A stretch of DNA of 64,000 nt from Camellia lanceoleosa (lineage: Eukaryota; Streptophyta; Magnoliopsida; Ericales; Theaceae). Within the stretch, counting starts at the first letter, position 1, and each line of letters starts with the position of its first letter. The position numbers were made by a program, and so were the translations under genes. Where the stretch lies: the NCBI GenBank assembly GCA_025200525.1, contig CM045763.1, forward strand, positions 62,817,018 through 62,881,017. Direction: 5' to 3'. The notes beneath the pieces are model-generated. The model had not been told where the DNA came from. It ran no database searches and saw only the letters and a list, made by a program, of their open reading frames with translations. Positions 24,600 through 37,256 of this stretch are shown here, in pieces.

Positions 24600-25050
24600 C
24601 AAATCCAACTAGGCCCACTAGATTGCAGAAGTTCAACGCTGAGCAACTTCTTCGCCGATCAGGTGATATGCCGAGTAGGTAATATTGACAGAATCGGCGG
24701 ACATTCATGCTGAGTACCGGACTGGGCCCAGGCTATCCCTTTCCAGACGTGTAATAGGAATTTGGACTGTGACATTGTGATGATTATGAAGTAGGTCAAA
24801 TTACGTAGGAAATATCTATACCAAAACACTATATAAGAAAGATAAATGGAAGGAGAATGTGTGCATATTGATCCAAACTCACTTCATTCCCTAAACATCT
24901 AACCTATCTTCTTTCATCCATCTAGAATCTGACTTAATCGTCGGAGTGCTAATTCTGACACTCCTAATCAAGTGTTTATTGTTTCTGCATCCGAGAATCA
25001 AACCAAAATCTATTTGGACGAAGAAATATTGTAAAATAACTCCTCACACA
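24600..25050 (+). repeat. LTR remnant related to the Tat-type LTRs
   Basis: CTGACTTAATCGTCGGAGTG at 24931 matches the conserved block of the other LTRs (11920, 49206 as ACTGACTTAGGCATCGGAG). A TATA box CTATATAAG lies upstream at 24830 and a GCCGAGTAGG-type segment further upstream. I could not find TG..CA ends with matching target duplications, so limits are approximate. Confidence 0.5.
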
Positions 25051-26516
25051 ACCCAATCTCTATTTTCCTTAGCTACAAAATCCAGTGGGCAAAGTGTATA
25101 TTTTGCTAATTTCATCCTTAAAAATAACCAAAACTAGAAAGCCCAAACACTTCCTTTCCTCTCAACAATGGCAAACAAGCTATGACACAATATGGGACAC
25201 AAGAAAAAGCTTTTAAAAAGGTAAGAACTATGAATTTTGGCAGTTGGTTCATCCTACGGGTCTTGGATTTGTAGAAGGAAAAGATCAAAAAAAAAAAAAA
25301 AACCTATTCATGTATTTTTTTTCTCTACAAATCTAAGATTTACACAATTTAAACTTTGAAATCTAATTTGTCTTGGCCAAAGATGTAATGTGACCATACA
25401 ATTGTGCCACATGTGCCTAATTAGGAGATGCATACTTGGCCTCACCTATTTTGACTTAAATAAGGCTTTTTTTTAGAACATGAAAAAAAGTCATCTTATT
25501 GACTTATTAATTTATTTGAGTCATATCACTTCTTTATTTTTTTTAATATATTTTTTAAAAAAAATCAAAAAGGCCAATAAGTTAATTTTTTTCATCCTAC
25601 CCAAAACAAGCCTCGGATAAAGCTAATTTTTTGAAAGTTGGGAGGTTGATGTTAATGCTATCAAACTTTCCGTTTGCTACTTTTAACTAACAATGATGAC
25701 ACCAAATGGGACTTTTATCCTCTTAAAATTGTGTTTTGTTATCCTTCTTGAATGAATAAAGTTCTTTTTTCTGCCTTCACCAAAAAATAAAAATAAAAAA
25801 AGGGCCAAAGGAAGCATGAGGAATTAGGGAACTCAAGGTTCATAAATTCAAAGAGCATTACTTTCTCCTTAGACAGACCATATGGGTGCTTTCGTGAGAA
25901 TTCCACTCCACCCTGCAGTTGCACAACTTGTCTTAACCCATCTCACCAGTGAAAGATTCAACTTCCGAGCTGGTTACCTGCTCGAACACAACAATCTCTC
26001 ACTTCCAAAAAACACCATGTGCATCGACACACACAGACATGTATATGAAGTTAGTTTATATATACAATAGCTAATGCTCTCGAACCATAGCCACGAGCCT
26101 TTGAAAATGCAGAACATCAATATGAAATTTCTCTGATTCTTCTGGGGAACAGTATCAAAAGTACCATACTTGATTCAACACTCTTGGGGTTGGGGGGGGG
26201 GAAGAGAGTGATGATGCTGTGAAAAAAGTCAATTAGCATTGTCTGTTGCCTGTGTAAAAGCTCGTTCAAGACTTGTCTGTTAGTCGATGACAACAATCAA
26301 ACAAACCTGATAGCAAAAGTTTGTTCTATATCCTATACAGTGGCGCTATTACAAACCAGTGACTGCCAAAATAAAATATTCACCCGGTTTGGCTTTTCCC
26401 TAATACAAGGGGTTTAATGTTGAGATCAGACAAGACATTGGACGGCCAAGATCTGTCAACGTCTCAAAATGCCCCGTTCTCTGTGCTCCTAAAGTATTTA
26501 CACAACCAAATTGCAA
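25051..26516. other. Intergenic and 3' flank of the kinase gene
   Basis: No gene is seen. 25460-25620 is A/T-rich and MITE-like (AAGGCTTTTTTTTAGAACATG.. against ..CCCAAAACAAGCCT). The part nearest the kinase stop codon (about 26100-26516) is of higher complexity and probably includes its 3' untranslated region; I cannot fix the polyadenylation site. Confidence 0.45.
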
Positions 26517-29500
26517 TCACTTGATGTTCATGGCTGCTGACATGGCACGCAATTCCTTTGCAATTTCTGAGAATGCCGGCCTAGAGTCTGGATCAGATGA
26601 CCAACACCGCTCCATCAATGATCTCCATGCCGGGTCACACCAGCTTGGAATTTCAGGACGAAGATTGCCTTTGATGATACCAGCTGAAAATATTGTAAGA
26701 AGGAAACATCAGATACAATTGCTTGTACATTGAAACAAGATGGAATTTGAAGATATTTTTAACTATTGCATGCGACATGATCTATTGTCATGAGTGTGTG
26801 GAACTATGATAAGATAATACAATAGACAATACAATTTCAATTTTGGATCATCAAATCACACTTGGTCCTTCAACTCAAGTCCTTTTATAATGTTGAGAAG
26901 AAAAGTTTTTTTTGTTTTTTTTTACTTTATTTTATATTTTTTTTAAAACCAAAACAAAAAAAATTTGTGTACACAAATGTTTTGAAAACAAAAAAACATA
27001 TTTGATGAGTTGCCAGACATGTGGCCAGCGGTGGGGGTGGTCAAAAATGGCTGCCGGAGTTGGTGGACACAGTGTCACCGGAAGGTGGCTTAAGGGTCAC
27101 TGGAGGTCACCAGGAGTGGGGATGACTGGAGGCGGTAGGTGGTGACTGGATGCCCTGGGTGGTAACTGGAGAGAATGTAAACCAGTTATGAAAACAAAAG
27201 AAAACACTTGCTTTTTTTCTTTTTTCATTTTCAAAAATGTTGAAAATATTGGAACCGATTCCACTTTTATGAAAGCAAAAAAGAACATGCCAAATAAGTT
27301 CTCGTTTCCAATTTTTTTTTTTTTTTAAAAAAAAGAAGACGGAAGTTGTAACAAATAACATGCACATGCAAAAATGAGGGCAAAGAACACAAACTGATTT
27401 GAAGATTGAAAGAATGAAACAATATACAAGGACCAAAAGCCCAAGAACACATTTAATTTAGTAAAGCAATTATACCATACATGCCTTTCAATGAAAATCT
27501 GTAGCTCTGAATAAAATTTAGCAACCAATCATGTCTTTCGAGAGACTAAATTATGAGGCATGAAAAGCAAAGGATGATTTTTACACTGCCCTATATGCAT
27601 TAACTAACTACTATGCTGAGTATCCACCATCAAACATAAATCTAAAATTATCTGCATGCTGTAAGTCTTGTCAATTGAAACATTCACCTATTATTTCCTC
27701 TGATCGCATATATCCGTAAGGTTCTTCCCCCGTCAAAAGCTCCCACATGACTATTCCAAATGAGTACACGTCAACCTGAAGTTGAGCACCGGAGAAATTG
27801 TAAGAGTGGAGCAAATGAAAGTACAAATTGTATCATATTCACTGACAAATAAAGATGATTATCATACCTTCTCTGTTACCATGTTTTTCTTACTGTTCAG
27901 TAGCTCTGGAGCCATCCATGGTATAGTTCCCCGAATTCCACCAGAGACCAGTGTCCTCTGCTTAATTTTTGATAAACCTAAGTCACCAATCTGAAAAGGA
28001 ACATATTTAAAAGAATGTTATATGAAAACATTTATGATGAAGACTATAAAATAAATGATTTACATTACCTATTGTTTTGTACTAATCAATATGATCTGAA
28101 ATTCACTTTGCTCTTATGAGTTGTAGAATAATAATTTTTTTTTACTGAATTCTAAAAAAAATAATTTCCATTGAAAAAACAATAAACTCATTAAGATACA
28201 AGGTTTTCCCATTTTTTAGTTAATTTTTTTTATTCCTAGTTCTTGGGTTCAGGATTAGGATTTCCCCCATCGACCTACTTAGAATAACACTTTGCTTGGT
28301 TACACTTTTCAGAAAATTCTACTTTCTTATTTTCCGTGTTTTTTTTTTTTTGTTTTTACTGAAATTTTAAAATATTTTAAGCAAATTTTTTTACTTTTTA
28401 GACATACCTAATAGAAATATACCTAAAAAGTAAAAAAAAAAATTGTGAAAAAACCTTTTAAAAATTCACTAAATATCAAAAATACAAAAAAAAAAAAGAG
28501 AATTCAGTACAATTTTTTTGTATTTTTATGTATTTATTATTTTTTTAAAAATATTTTTTCACAAATTTTTTACTTTTTAGATACATCTAAGTAGGTGTTT
28601 GAGAAGTGGGTTTTTATGTAGGTTTTTTTAGTTGTAGGATATTATTGGATAAAAAATTTTTAGTGTTTGGGAAGATAGTTGGGTTTTTTGTGGTTGGATG
28701 TAATGTTTGTGAGAGAAAAAGTGAAATGATTATGGAGTTGGATGTGATATTTTGTTTGAATATGTTTTTTGGTTTTGCAAAACTTTTGTCTTTTAGTGAA
28801 AAAAATGAGAAAAAAATTTGGGAACCAAGTTCCCAAACACCAGTACATCTAAAAAGTAAAAAATGTAAAATTTTAAAATATTCACTAAAAACAAAAAATA
28901 CAAAAACTAAAAACTCAATTTTCAAAAACTTAATCCAAAAACTCAAACCAAACACATTGAAAATTTTTTTTCTCTATTTATATATCTATAAAAGGGAAGA
29001 TATAAGATCTTAGTCAAAATTAATGAATCGTTGAAACTAATTGATTAAGTTTAAAACCTTTTTTTTTTTTTTTTTTTGTGATTTTCTAAAATTCAGATTT
29101 AACCATGAAAATAACTCTAAGGTTGACTACCTTGCACACTGGTCGCTGAGGATCCCTCATGTTCACAAGGAAGTTATGAGACTTCAGATCAAAATGGACG
29201 ATATTCTTCTCATGCAGATATTCCATACCAAAGGCCGCGTCCATTGCTATAATCAACCTTTTCCGTCGATCGATAGTTCTGCAAATTGATATGAACACAT
29301 TGTCAGTGAAAACTAAAGCCTGTATGGGTATTAACTATACGACATATGAAACTCATAACATGAATAATCTATGAAATTTTTTTCTATTCTATGAGATGCA
29401 ACTGTGGTGCATAACTTAAATTGTGAAGAAGTTGAGAACCAACTACAGTTTCTATCTGTGAGCTACAAAAATATATACATCATTTACATCTGAAATCTAA

Positions 29501-32500
29501 CAGAAAATTGCTTTTGTTCTCACCAAATAAAGGGTTGAGGCTAAAATGTGCAAAAATTTCCCCACCCTATGGGAAGGTCAATTTCAAAAGACAGAGGCAA
29601 AATTTTTTGTGCATGATAGACCCAATATTCCTAGTAACATCATTCTGTAAATAATTTATTTTGTAATTCCTTGCATGAGGATTCAGAAAATATGAAATCC
29701 CTGCCTACACAAGCAAATTTCTTCCATAACTTTCATTTTTTTTTATTTTTCCCCAATTCAATTCCATCTATCTCACAGCACAACAAAGCCCTAATATTCA
29801 ACACACATTAAAGGCCACAATTTTCAAATAAAAAGCACCGTCCGAAAATTTAAAAAGTTCCTTTATGTATGCTATCAATTGAAAATGCTATTTGAAACTC
29901 AAAAATTTCTTAAATATGCCCTTTTGTCTTGACACTATATGTATGGTATTAATTAATGATAGTACACAAAATGAACAACAGAGAACAGACATGCCATTTT
30001 CACATATATAAATTAGAAAATATATCCAAAGAAATAAAGTAAACTAACAAACAAAACATTTAGCTCTTGCTACAAACATAATTTGAAAAATGTCTTTACC
30101 TATCTTTTCTCTGCAAAACTTGTTTGAGGGAGCCATTCACCATGTACTCTGTCACTGTAGCCAAATTCGTAACAGGCCCGTCCATAACTACACCATAGAA
30201 TGCCACAATATGTGGATGGTGAAGCTGTCCTAGTATGTGAGCTTCCTTCCAGTAGTCTGCAACCTGCACACAAGTGAAAATAAAAAATAACAATCACTCG
30301 GGGAATCATGCAGGCATATATTTCTCAATTTAAGACTTTGAGGGCCACCAAGTTAACAAAGACATGAGGTGATAGAATAATTTTAAAGTGGGTGTCCATA
30401 AACAAACAGGCGACCCAGTGCACAAGGCTCCCGATAAAGCTGGGTTTGGCAGGGCAAGATGTACGCAGACTAACCCCCATTATCGGAAAGGTGGTTTCCA
30501 CTAAAGTGACCATCTGATAATGAAATGTAAAATGCTATTCATACAAAATATTTATAGAATTTGACACCAAAATGATATGGCGGTGGCATTTTCTATAATT
30601 AAATGTCAGCTAAATGGGCACTTTGTTTTAAAATGATAAGTCCCAATGCAGCCACATCATTATATATACAAATTTTGTTTGTATGTCACTACTTTAATGA
30701 AATTTAAACACATGGTCATTTGTAAACGTGACAAAAAACAACTTAGGCCGTTAGAATTGACAAAATATAATTTTAATTACTTCCTGGCCCACCACTAGTT
30801 ACATCAACAATAGATAGATGAACCATAAATTGGTTCAAGTATCTGAATAGAAAACCATTTTTCCATGAAACTTGATCAAATAATGTATTCCTAACCACAA
30901 ATCCAGGAAAGTGTCAATAATTACCAATCGATCATGCTCCGGTACAACATCAGTGAAGCAGCTGGGCTTTAACTTTTTAATGGCAACATCACACCCCTTC
31001 CATTTTCCATAGAAAACAGTTCCATATGTACCCGAGCCCAATTCTTTAATATATTCAAGGTCAGAATTTTTTATAGTCTGCAGGAAAAAAAAAAAAAAAG
31101 CACTTTCTACCTCAAATATAGTTAAAGAATAAAATGTTCATATTAATTTGAGAATTACCTGCAGCTCTCTGCTAGCTAGATGAGTATAAAATATGAGGTC
31201 AGTAGGGATGCTTCCATTTTCCTTGGAACATTTATGAGATTCTTTGTCAGCCTTCAAGAAAATAGTCATTAGTTAGCTGCCAATCATGCTATTGTCATTG
31301 TTTTCTTTTTCTTAATTCAGATAGTGGAAACAAAATTTCTTTTAGGCTATACCTTTTCATTGCTTAAACGGGATGGATGGTCCCTCCGCATCTCTTCTTT
31401 TTGTTCATTGACATTTTCCAATTGCGAAGAAGATTCTGACACAACTCCATTTGATGTGTCATCTCGAGGACCTGAGCTAAGGTTTTCTTCATCCATGAGA
31501 TCTAGGGGATTTGATTGAGGCTTCACCAAGGCTTTGAAATCATTGCAAGTTGGAGAAGAATGGGCTGGGGGTTCAACTTCTTTTGATGACGACAAGCAAA
31601 GATTACACAAAGAAAGATCCACCAAAGATGCAAGTCCTGCTTGTATAGCACGAGCACCACTATGATGGTTGCTTAATGACTTAACACTTGATTCTACCTT
31701 CGACAACTTACCATTGCATTCCAATTCGGTTCCATTTCTAAAACCCAAATTGTTTGGAGAACCAGAGATGTTGATAGCCTTTATTGGCTCCACGAGCAGT
31801 GATTCATTTTTGAAATCACAACTTGGCTGGCTACTCATGGCAACTCTATGTAAATTTTTGCAAGGATTTGGAGATGGAACTTCTTTGTCGCCATTGGAAC
31901 CATTTAACAGATCCTCCCAGGAATCCATAGCCCTCGTGCTTGTCAATGGGTTTTTGGTAATATTAGTAGGCAACAAAGATTGGCCACCCATTCCATTGTA
32001 AGCAAAACAACATTGATTAGGATTTGGCGCTTGTGGTTGTGGAACTCCATAACCACACTTTTCAGTGAAGTTTTCTTTATAAGGTTGATTGAAAGAGTAT
32101 GTTTGGTCGTTCAGCCCAGAATCCATCATCCTTCCAATTTCTTCGGGGGTATGATCATGATAACCACACCAAGGCTTCCACAAACTAGGACAGTTAAATC
32201 TCATAACCTGGCCTTGTTTTGAGATGTATGAACTAGACCTAAGCCTAGGGTAGAATTTTCCAACCCAAGGCCTTCCTTCCAATCTAACATTCCGATGACT
32301 CCCCATCTCGGTGAGCCCAATCCGATGGTTACGAATGTGGTAAGAACAAGTCCTCTGGTTTCTCATATCATTTGCAGCAAATCGATGGTTGCGAATGCCA
32401 TTATGAAAACCACCCCACACCCTACGGCCATACGAAGACTTGGTTGGGTAGACGCTTGCAACCAATTGATTGCTGCAAGAAAGTGGCACAAAACTGGTAT

Positions 32501-33587
32501 TCACCCAATCACAGTTTCCAGACCACGGCGTGATGTTTTCCCTATCCAAATTTCTCAGCTCAGCACCAGAGCATGGTATCAAATCCATATTCAAACCTCC
32601 AACACCATTTGGAGATCTGTTACTTGAAATCAGACCAGGCCTATTTGTTAAACGCTGCCTAAAGCTATTCGTTTTGACACAAAGATTCCCATCCCTTGGA
32701 TTCAAGGGATGAGAATGAGACACTGGCAAGGAATTGATACCCAAATTTTCACTTCTTTGAAACTGACTGTCCTTAAATTCATAATCTAACGTGTTTGCCC
32801 AATATGGGTTGTTCACAAATATCAAGTCTCTGGTTTCATAGATCAAAGGGCCTTGTGGTTCAGAGATTAAGTCTTTAAAGGGTTGATTAAATTTTTGGTT
32901 TCCACTTGCAAATTCTGTCTCAGTTTGATCAAAAGCTAAGCCTAAACCGCCACGAAAAGCCGATTCCTTCGGTAACAACCCTTGTTTCAGAACCATTTTT
33001 CTCAATGAATCATCACTACATTGACACCGAACACCATTCTTGACTTCACCACCACTCTGCATCGTCAAATTCCGACACTCAAACCCATCATCATTCACAA
33101 AACGATCACTCACACTCTTCAAACCACCAAACCCATTACAATTTATACAAGAAACCCCAGACCCATCATTCAAATTCTCAGTTTCAACACAGTTTTCATG
33201 TCTATAAACACAGCCATTGTCATTATTACAAACAAAAATCCAGAGCCTAGAGGGCTTACCGAGCGATTCGAGCTTGTCAAACTCATCGATCATGCACCGA
33301 ACGTCGTCGTCCGAAGTGACCAACACAAGATGGGCTTCATCGTCGTTGATTGGGAGTTGGTATTTGAGAGAGAACGAGAGGAGGCCATTGCTAAGATCCG
33401 AAATCTTCGATCGGAGCCTTGAAAAGTCGATGTTTCGGTCCACCGAGACGATCCGGGTCTCGCCGCCGGTGTAGCGGAGGTTGCCGGAGGGAGGTCGGGG
33501 AAGGAATGTGCCGTTGAAGCTGCAGACGAGCTTGAGTTTCTTGGGGTGGTTGGGTCGCCGGCGACGAGAGAGAAAGGGGTCTTTCAT
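26517..33587 (-). CDS. RAF-like protein kinase with N-terminal PB1 domain, 8 exons, 1,056 aa
   Basis: Exons: 31353-33587, 31159-31251, 30925-31077, 30100-30263, 29131-29278, 27868-27990, 27688-27775, 26517-26683. All junctions are GT..AG, and the lengths sum to 3,171 nt, a multiple of three with no internal stop. Residues about 17-119 form a PB1 domain ([16 protein letters not shown].., ..[14 protein letters not shown]), followed by a long low-complexity middle. The kinase domain spans about 785-1050: glycine loop GSGTYGTV (790-797), VAIKK lysine (about 810), catalytic HFDLKSHN with Asp about 912, GDLG in place of [24 protein letters not shown] and CW..DP..RP. HFD and GDLG are normal for plant RAF-like MAPKKKs of the PB1-carrying B group, cytosolic Ser/Thr kinases in hormone, osmotic and stress signalling. 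The ATG is the first after a TATA box. Only one complete host gene is visible here; substrate unknown. Confidence 0.93.
26684..27687 (-). other. Intron 7 of the kinase gene with a GC-rich insert
   Basis: A 1,004-bp intron. At 27005-27170 it contains a G-rich block (GTGGCCAGCGGTGGGGGTGG, then repeats of GGTCACTGGAGGTCACC) quite unlike the surrounding AT-rich DNA, flanked by long T and A tracts and by TTTTGAAAACAAAAAAACAT / TTTCAAAAATGTTGAAAATA. This looks like an inserted non-autonomous transposon; short frames here are not genes. Confidence 0.5.
28594..28841. mobile_element. MITE-like insertion in kinase intron 5
   Basis: Left end GGTGTTTGAGAAGTGGG and right end GTTCCCAAACACC are inverted repeats (GGTGTTTG(A/G)GAA). 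The insert is about 248 bp, A/T-rich, with GTGAGAGAAAAAGTGAAATGAT in the middle, a stretch seen in other hAT-like MITEs of this window (34869, 47641). No clean target duplication was found. Confidence 0.55.
30405..30510 (-). mobile_element. SINE fragment (Au-like) in kinase intron 3
   Basis: The plus strand carries ACCCAGTGCACAAGGCTCCC, then GGGTTTGGCAGGGCAAGATG, GTACGCAGACTAACCCC and GGTGGTTTCCACT. These blocks in this order are those of the Au family of plant SINEs and are antisense to the tRNA-like promoter end, so the insert would read on the minus strand. It is a diverged, partial copy. Confidence 0.5.
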
Positions 33588-33651
33588 GGCGCTTTGTAGA
33601 GAGAGTAATCTCTGTTTGTTTGTGAATCTTTGTGGAGTGTGTGTGATTGGG

Positions 33652-33659
33652 TTTATATA
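33652..33659 (-). promoter_or_regulatory. TATA box of the kinase gene
   Basis: The minus strand reads CTATATAAACCC about 65 bp upstream of the ATG at 33587. It is the only good TATA motif close by and predicts a transcript start near 33620 with a short leader of about 35 bases. A GA-rich leader (CTCTCTACAAAG) follows. Confidence 0.6.
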
Positions 33660-33951
33660 GGAGTGTTGCGTTGGAGAGAGGACGACGGGTTTGGAAACTG
33701 GGCTTGAGGTTGTTGGTATTTACGGAATAGCCACTTGGGCCAAGTGTTTTTTTTGTTTCGGATTTGGAGGTGTGGATGTATAAGATTCTATCTATTCTTG
33801 ATTTTACTTATATTTATTTATTATTTTATACTAATTAGGAAATTAAATGGAATTCAACATTTTATTTAATTTACCATTAAAAATGTTTTGTTTTATAAGA
33901 AATTGAGTGATAATCATGTATTGTTGGCTGCATGCGTGAAGTGATCTTAGC

Positions 33952-34192
33952 CCATGTTTGGGATTTAATTTTTTTTATTAAAATAGTCAATAAAGATAAA
34001 ATAGACTAAAATAATCAATAAAATATAATGTCATATTCAAATTATAATTATTTTGCTTTTTATCTAATAATTATCAAATCAATTACAAAAAAAAACTAAT
34101 TATCATTCCAAACAAAACTTTTTTAGGCAAGTTAAAATAACAAAATAAATAAAAAGTCAATTAAAATAGCCAAATTCACAAATGGGACCTTA
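33952..34192. mobile_element. MITE-like element
   Basis: The ends CCCATGTTTGGGATTTAATT and the reverse complement of AAATTCACAAATGGGAC form an imperfect inverted repeat continuing into TTAAAATAGTCAA / TTAAAATAGCCAA. CTTAG flanks both sides. About 240 bp, no coding capacity. Confidence 0.5.
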
Positions 34193-34215
34193 GTAGATTG
34201 AAGGTTGATTTACAT

Positions 34216-34742
34216 TCCGTTTGTTTGAATTGAAAATATTTTTCAAAAAACATATTCTTCTATATTTTTGGTAGTGGGAGTGGGATGAAAGTGGAGGTAG
34301 AGATGGCAACAATGATGGTGGCGGGGCTGTAGTGATAGTGGTGTTGTGGTGGAGGTGAGAACGGTGGTAAAGTGTGATAATATTGATAAAATTTTAGTCT
34401 AAAAAAATGTTTTTAGCCTAAGTGAAAAATATTTTTACTCAAATAGACTTGGGGTTGTTTGAGAAGTGCTAAATTAATATATTTTTTGACTTTTTATGAA
34501 AAAACGTGAAATATGGATTGGGTTTGAAATAATGTGGTAGAGAGATGATGTGATCCAAATGAGATGATTGTGACTCAAATAGGATAATGTGCTAAAATAA
34601 CATGTGCTATTTTAGCACATGTCAAACAAGTACTTATTTTTTACTAATTATAAAAAAAATATTTTCTGTTGTCTTTTATTTTTCATTATACGAAACACTA
34701 AAAAATATTATAAATATTTTTCACTCAAACAAACGGAATATT
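34216..34742. mobile_element. MITE-like element with a nested second one
   Basis: The outer ends ATTCCGTTTGTTTGAATTGA and the reverse complement of TTCACTCAAACAAACGGAAT match over about 20 bp. Inside, 34452-34632 has its own inverted ends (GTTGTTTGAGAAGTGCTAAA against the reverse complement of TTTTAGCACATGTCAAACAAG). The inner element therefore inserted into the outer one. Confidence 0.55.
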
Positions 34743-35331
34743 AGTAAATGAGATATTCTCATTTGGAAATTTGACTATTTTAGTGACTTTTTTATTATTT
34801 TATGAGATGAAAAAAGATTATTTCTATTCTTTTTATTTTTTATTTGTTATTGAATAAATGGTTGTAAGAGAAAAAGTGATTGATTGATAGATAAAATGTG
34901 ACATTTTATCATAATAACAATTTTAATTATTTTTTCTTTATTAATTATTTTAGCCAAAACCAAATGTCCCAAACCAAGCCATAAGTACGATGTTTGAATA
35001 AGAGTTTGTAAATACAAATTTGTTTTCCGACTTACATATGATTAAAATAAAATACACTAGACAAAGCACACAGGTTTGACATATACAACTAGTGGTTTGT
35101 ATAATTAAATTAATAATCTTAAAGAAAAATCAAATGTGATAAGATAATACATGACAAAATTAATTGCAAATTAATAATGTTAAAAATAGTTCTCCTTTAT
35201 ATTGAGAAAAATGTTACGAATACTAACAATCTTACTAATATACTCACAAGTTGATGTCGGTCTCATATCAAGTGATGGTTGATCTTATAAAAATTTGTGA
35301 GTGTGTTAGTAAGACTGTTACGCTGTGTTTG

Positions 35332-35477
35332 GTTGGGGGATTTGGGGAAGGATTTGGAAAGGGAAAGGGAAAAGGTGTGTGAAACTAGGTGAAATATAAG
35401 CATGTTTTATTCACATTTCACCTATTTTTTTCATTTCCTTTTCCAAATCCCTCCTCAAATCCCTCAACCAAACACAG
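35332..35477. mobile_element. Palindromic MITE
   Basis: Left GCTGTGTTTGGTTGGGGGAT.. and right ..AATCCCTCAACCAAACACAG pair over more than 45 bp with few mismatches, leaving a short centre around 35395-35415. Such a near-perfect hairpin of about 146 bp would give a double-stranded transcript if read through. Target duplication is unclear. Confidence 0.75.
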
Positions 35478-36259
35478 TATTAGTATCCCTAGCATTGTTG
35501 TTGTACTGAGAACCTATGAATTTGCATTTTATTGATTTTTAATTAATTTTCCTATTTTTCATTTATGATTTTTTTTTTTTAAATTTTAAATCAAGATTCT
35601 CAAACTCATGAAATATGTTAAATAAATAAGTTTGGAACTATGTTTTTTATTTTTGGTTTGAGCAATGGAATTTTGACATAATAAATTTAAAAGAAACAAA
35701 AATTTATTCAACCATAAGTTGAAATACCTTGTTGTTACAAAAACGACGATGGCAAAAAGTAGTATTATACATCCACTAACTTCATTAGCAATTTGACAAA
35801 ATTTTGATTAAAAGGAAAGAGAACTTATCGAAATTCATATTGTAACCGAATTTGTTCAAATACGGCAAAACATTAGAAAATTTGAAAACTGTTAGATATT
35901 ACCTAAACTTTTTAATTGCCTTAAAAAGGACTTAAAAATAAAAAAATCTTGACTTATTAAGGATTAAAACAACTCTAAACTTGTAATATATTTGATAAAT
36001 TTTGCTATCACCAGCCTAGAAGAGTAAGTGATTGAATTAATTGGAGAAAATGATTTGGCTACATCCACATATTTGCAACGTCTATGTACACCAGTAGTGG
36101 TGGATTTAAACGTGATATGTTTGTAATTTCACAGCTAAATCTTGGGGAAAGCACCAATAAATCATAAATTTGGGAATGTTAAACTATTTAGTCCTGAATG
36201 TTTTTTGTTGGACTAATAAGTCCTATTTCTCTAAAAGCTTACTATAGGCATTTTTATGT

Positions 36260-36920
36260 CAAACATTATTCATCAAACGTTAACAACGTCAGAATTATTT
36301 ATCAAACATCAAACATTACCAACGTCAGCATTATTCGTATAATTTCGGAAAAAACATTATCGACGTTAGAATTATTCATCCAACATCTAACATTATCAAA
36401 CATCAGGATTATTCATCAAACATCAACCATTAAATATTAGAATTATTCATCAAAATAACGATTAAATAACGATTAAACATCAAAATAACAATGAAATAAC
36501 ATCAAACATTAAATTAACGATTAAATAATTTTTTCTGATCAAACATCATATTCATCGTGAGTGTTTCAAATATCAAAAATTAATGTAGCTCAAGCAACAT
36601 CATCAAATCGCCAACATCATCGTGGGTGTTTCAAACATCAAACACCCAGAAACATCGTCAACAAAACATCATCAAAAACATGTGAATTTCAGGGCCTAAT
36701 GGTATAACCTGTGAACATCAAACATCATGGACATTAATCATATAACCTGTGAACATCAAACACCAAGAACCTGTGAACATCAAACGCAGTATACATATGA
36801 TTTCAGGGCCTAATCGTATAACCTGTGAACATCGAACATCAAACATCATGGACATTCATCAAAAACCTGTGAACATCAAACATCAAAAACCTGTGAACAT
36901 CAAACGCAATATACATATAC
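36260..36920. repeat. Degenerate short repeats inside the Pack-MULE
   Basis: Many copies of AACATCAAACATCA, TTATTCATCAAACATC and ACCTGTGAACATCAAAC with irregular spacing. They appear to be expanded terminal-repeat sequence and give only spurious frames. Confidence 0.75.
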
Positions 36921-37049
36921 ATGATGTTTGATGTGAACGCAGTATACATATACGCAGTATACATATACATACACACAGACCTATATACACTCGATTACAC
37001 GCTTCTCGATCTTCGGAAATCCACAAATTCCACAAAATCTCCAAAAACA

Positions 37050-37256
37050 ATGTCGCAATCCCTCAATTTCTTCATTTCTTCATCCCCAAACTCCACCATT
37101 ACAGAGCAATCTTATTCAAAACCCTACACACAAGCATTCAATCTCAAAATTCCCATCAAATCCGCGCGTAAATCGATCACAACCTTGTGTTCAGATCTCG
37201 ATTCATCTCCTCCATCGCCAATCCTCGTCTCGGATAAGCGGCAAGGGAGGATCTAA
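37050..37256 (+). pseudogene. Captured gene 5' end in the Pack-MULE (possible transit-peptide exon)
   Basis: The frame from ATG 37050 encodes 68 residues starting MSQSLNFFISSSPNSTITEQ, rich in Ser/Thr with few acids early and several Lys/Arg, then a Ser/Pro-rich stretch (SSPPSPILVSD) before TAA. This composition resembles the transit peptide of a nuclear-encoded plastid protein. The preceding 90 bases are C-rich and leader-like. I cannot name the parent gene; the coding part stops after the targeting region, so it is a fragment unless it makes a short peptide. Confidence 0.5.

Larger units (their letters stand above)
33660..36134. other. AT-rich intergenic DNA rich in MITEs
   Basis: No gene is seen. 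It holds three MITE-like segments listed separately and a fourth weak one at about 34765-34985 (CATTTGGAAATTTGACTATTTTAG against CTATTTTAGCCAAAACCAAATG-type end). The first 100 bp are the upstream region of the kinase gene. Confidence 0.5.

Noticed and set aside
24494..24708. Short frames of 62-68 codons
   Set aside because: They lie in or beside an LTR remnant and show no family resemblance.
31669..33474. Plus-strand frames opposite the first kinase exon
   Set aside because: Shadows of the long coding exon on the other strand; no independent codon pattern.
36198..36931. Frames in the Pack-MULE repeat region
   Set aside because: They are translations of AACATCAAACATCA repeats.
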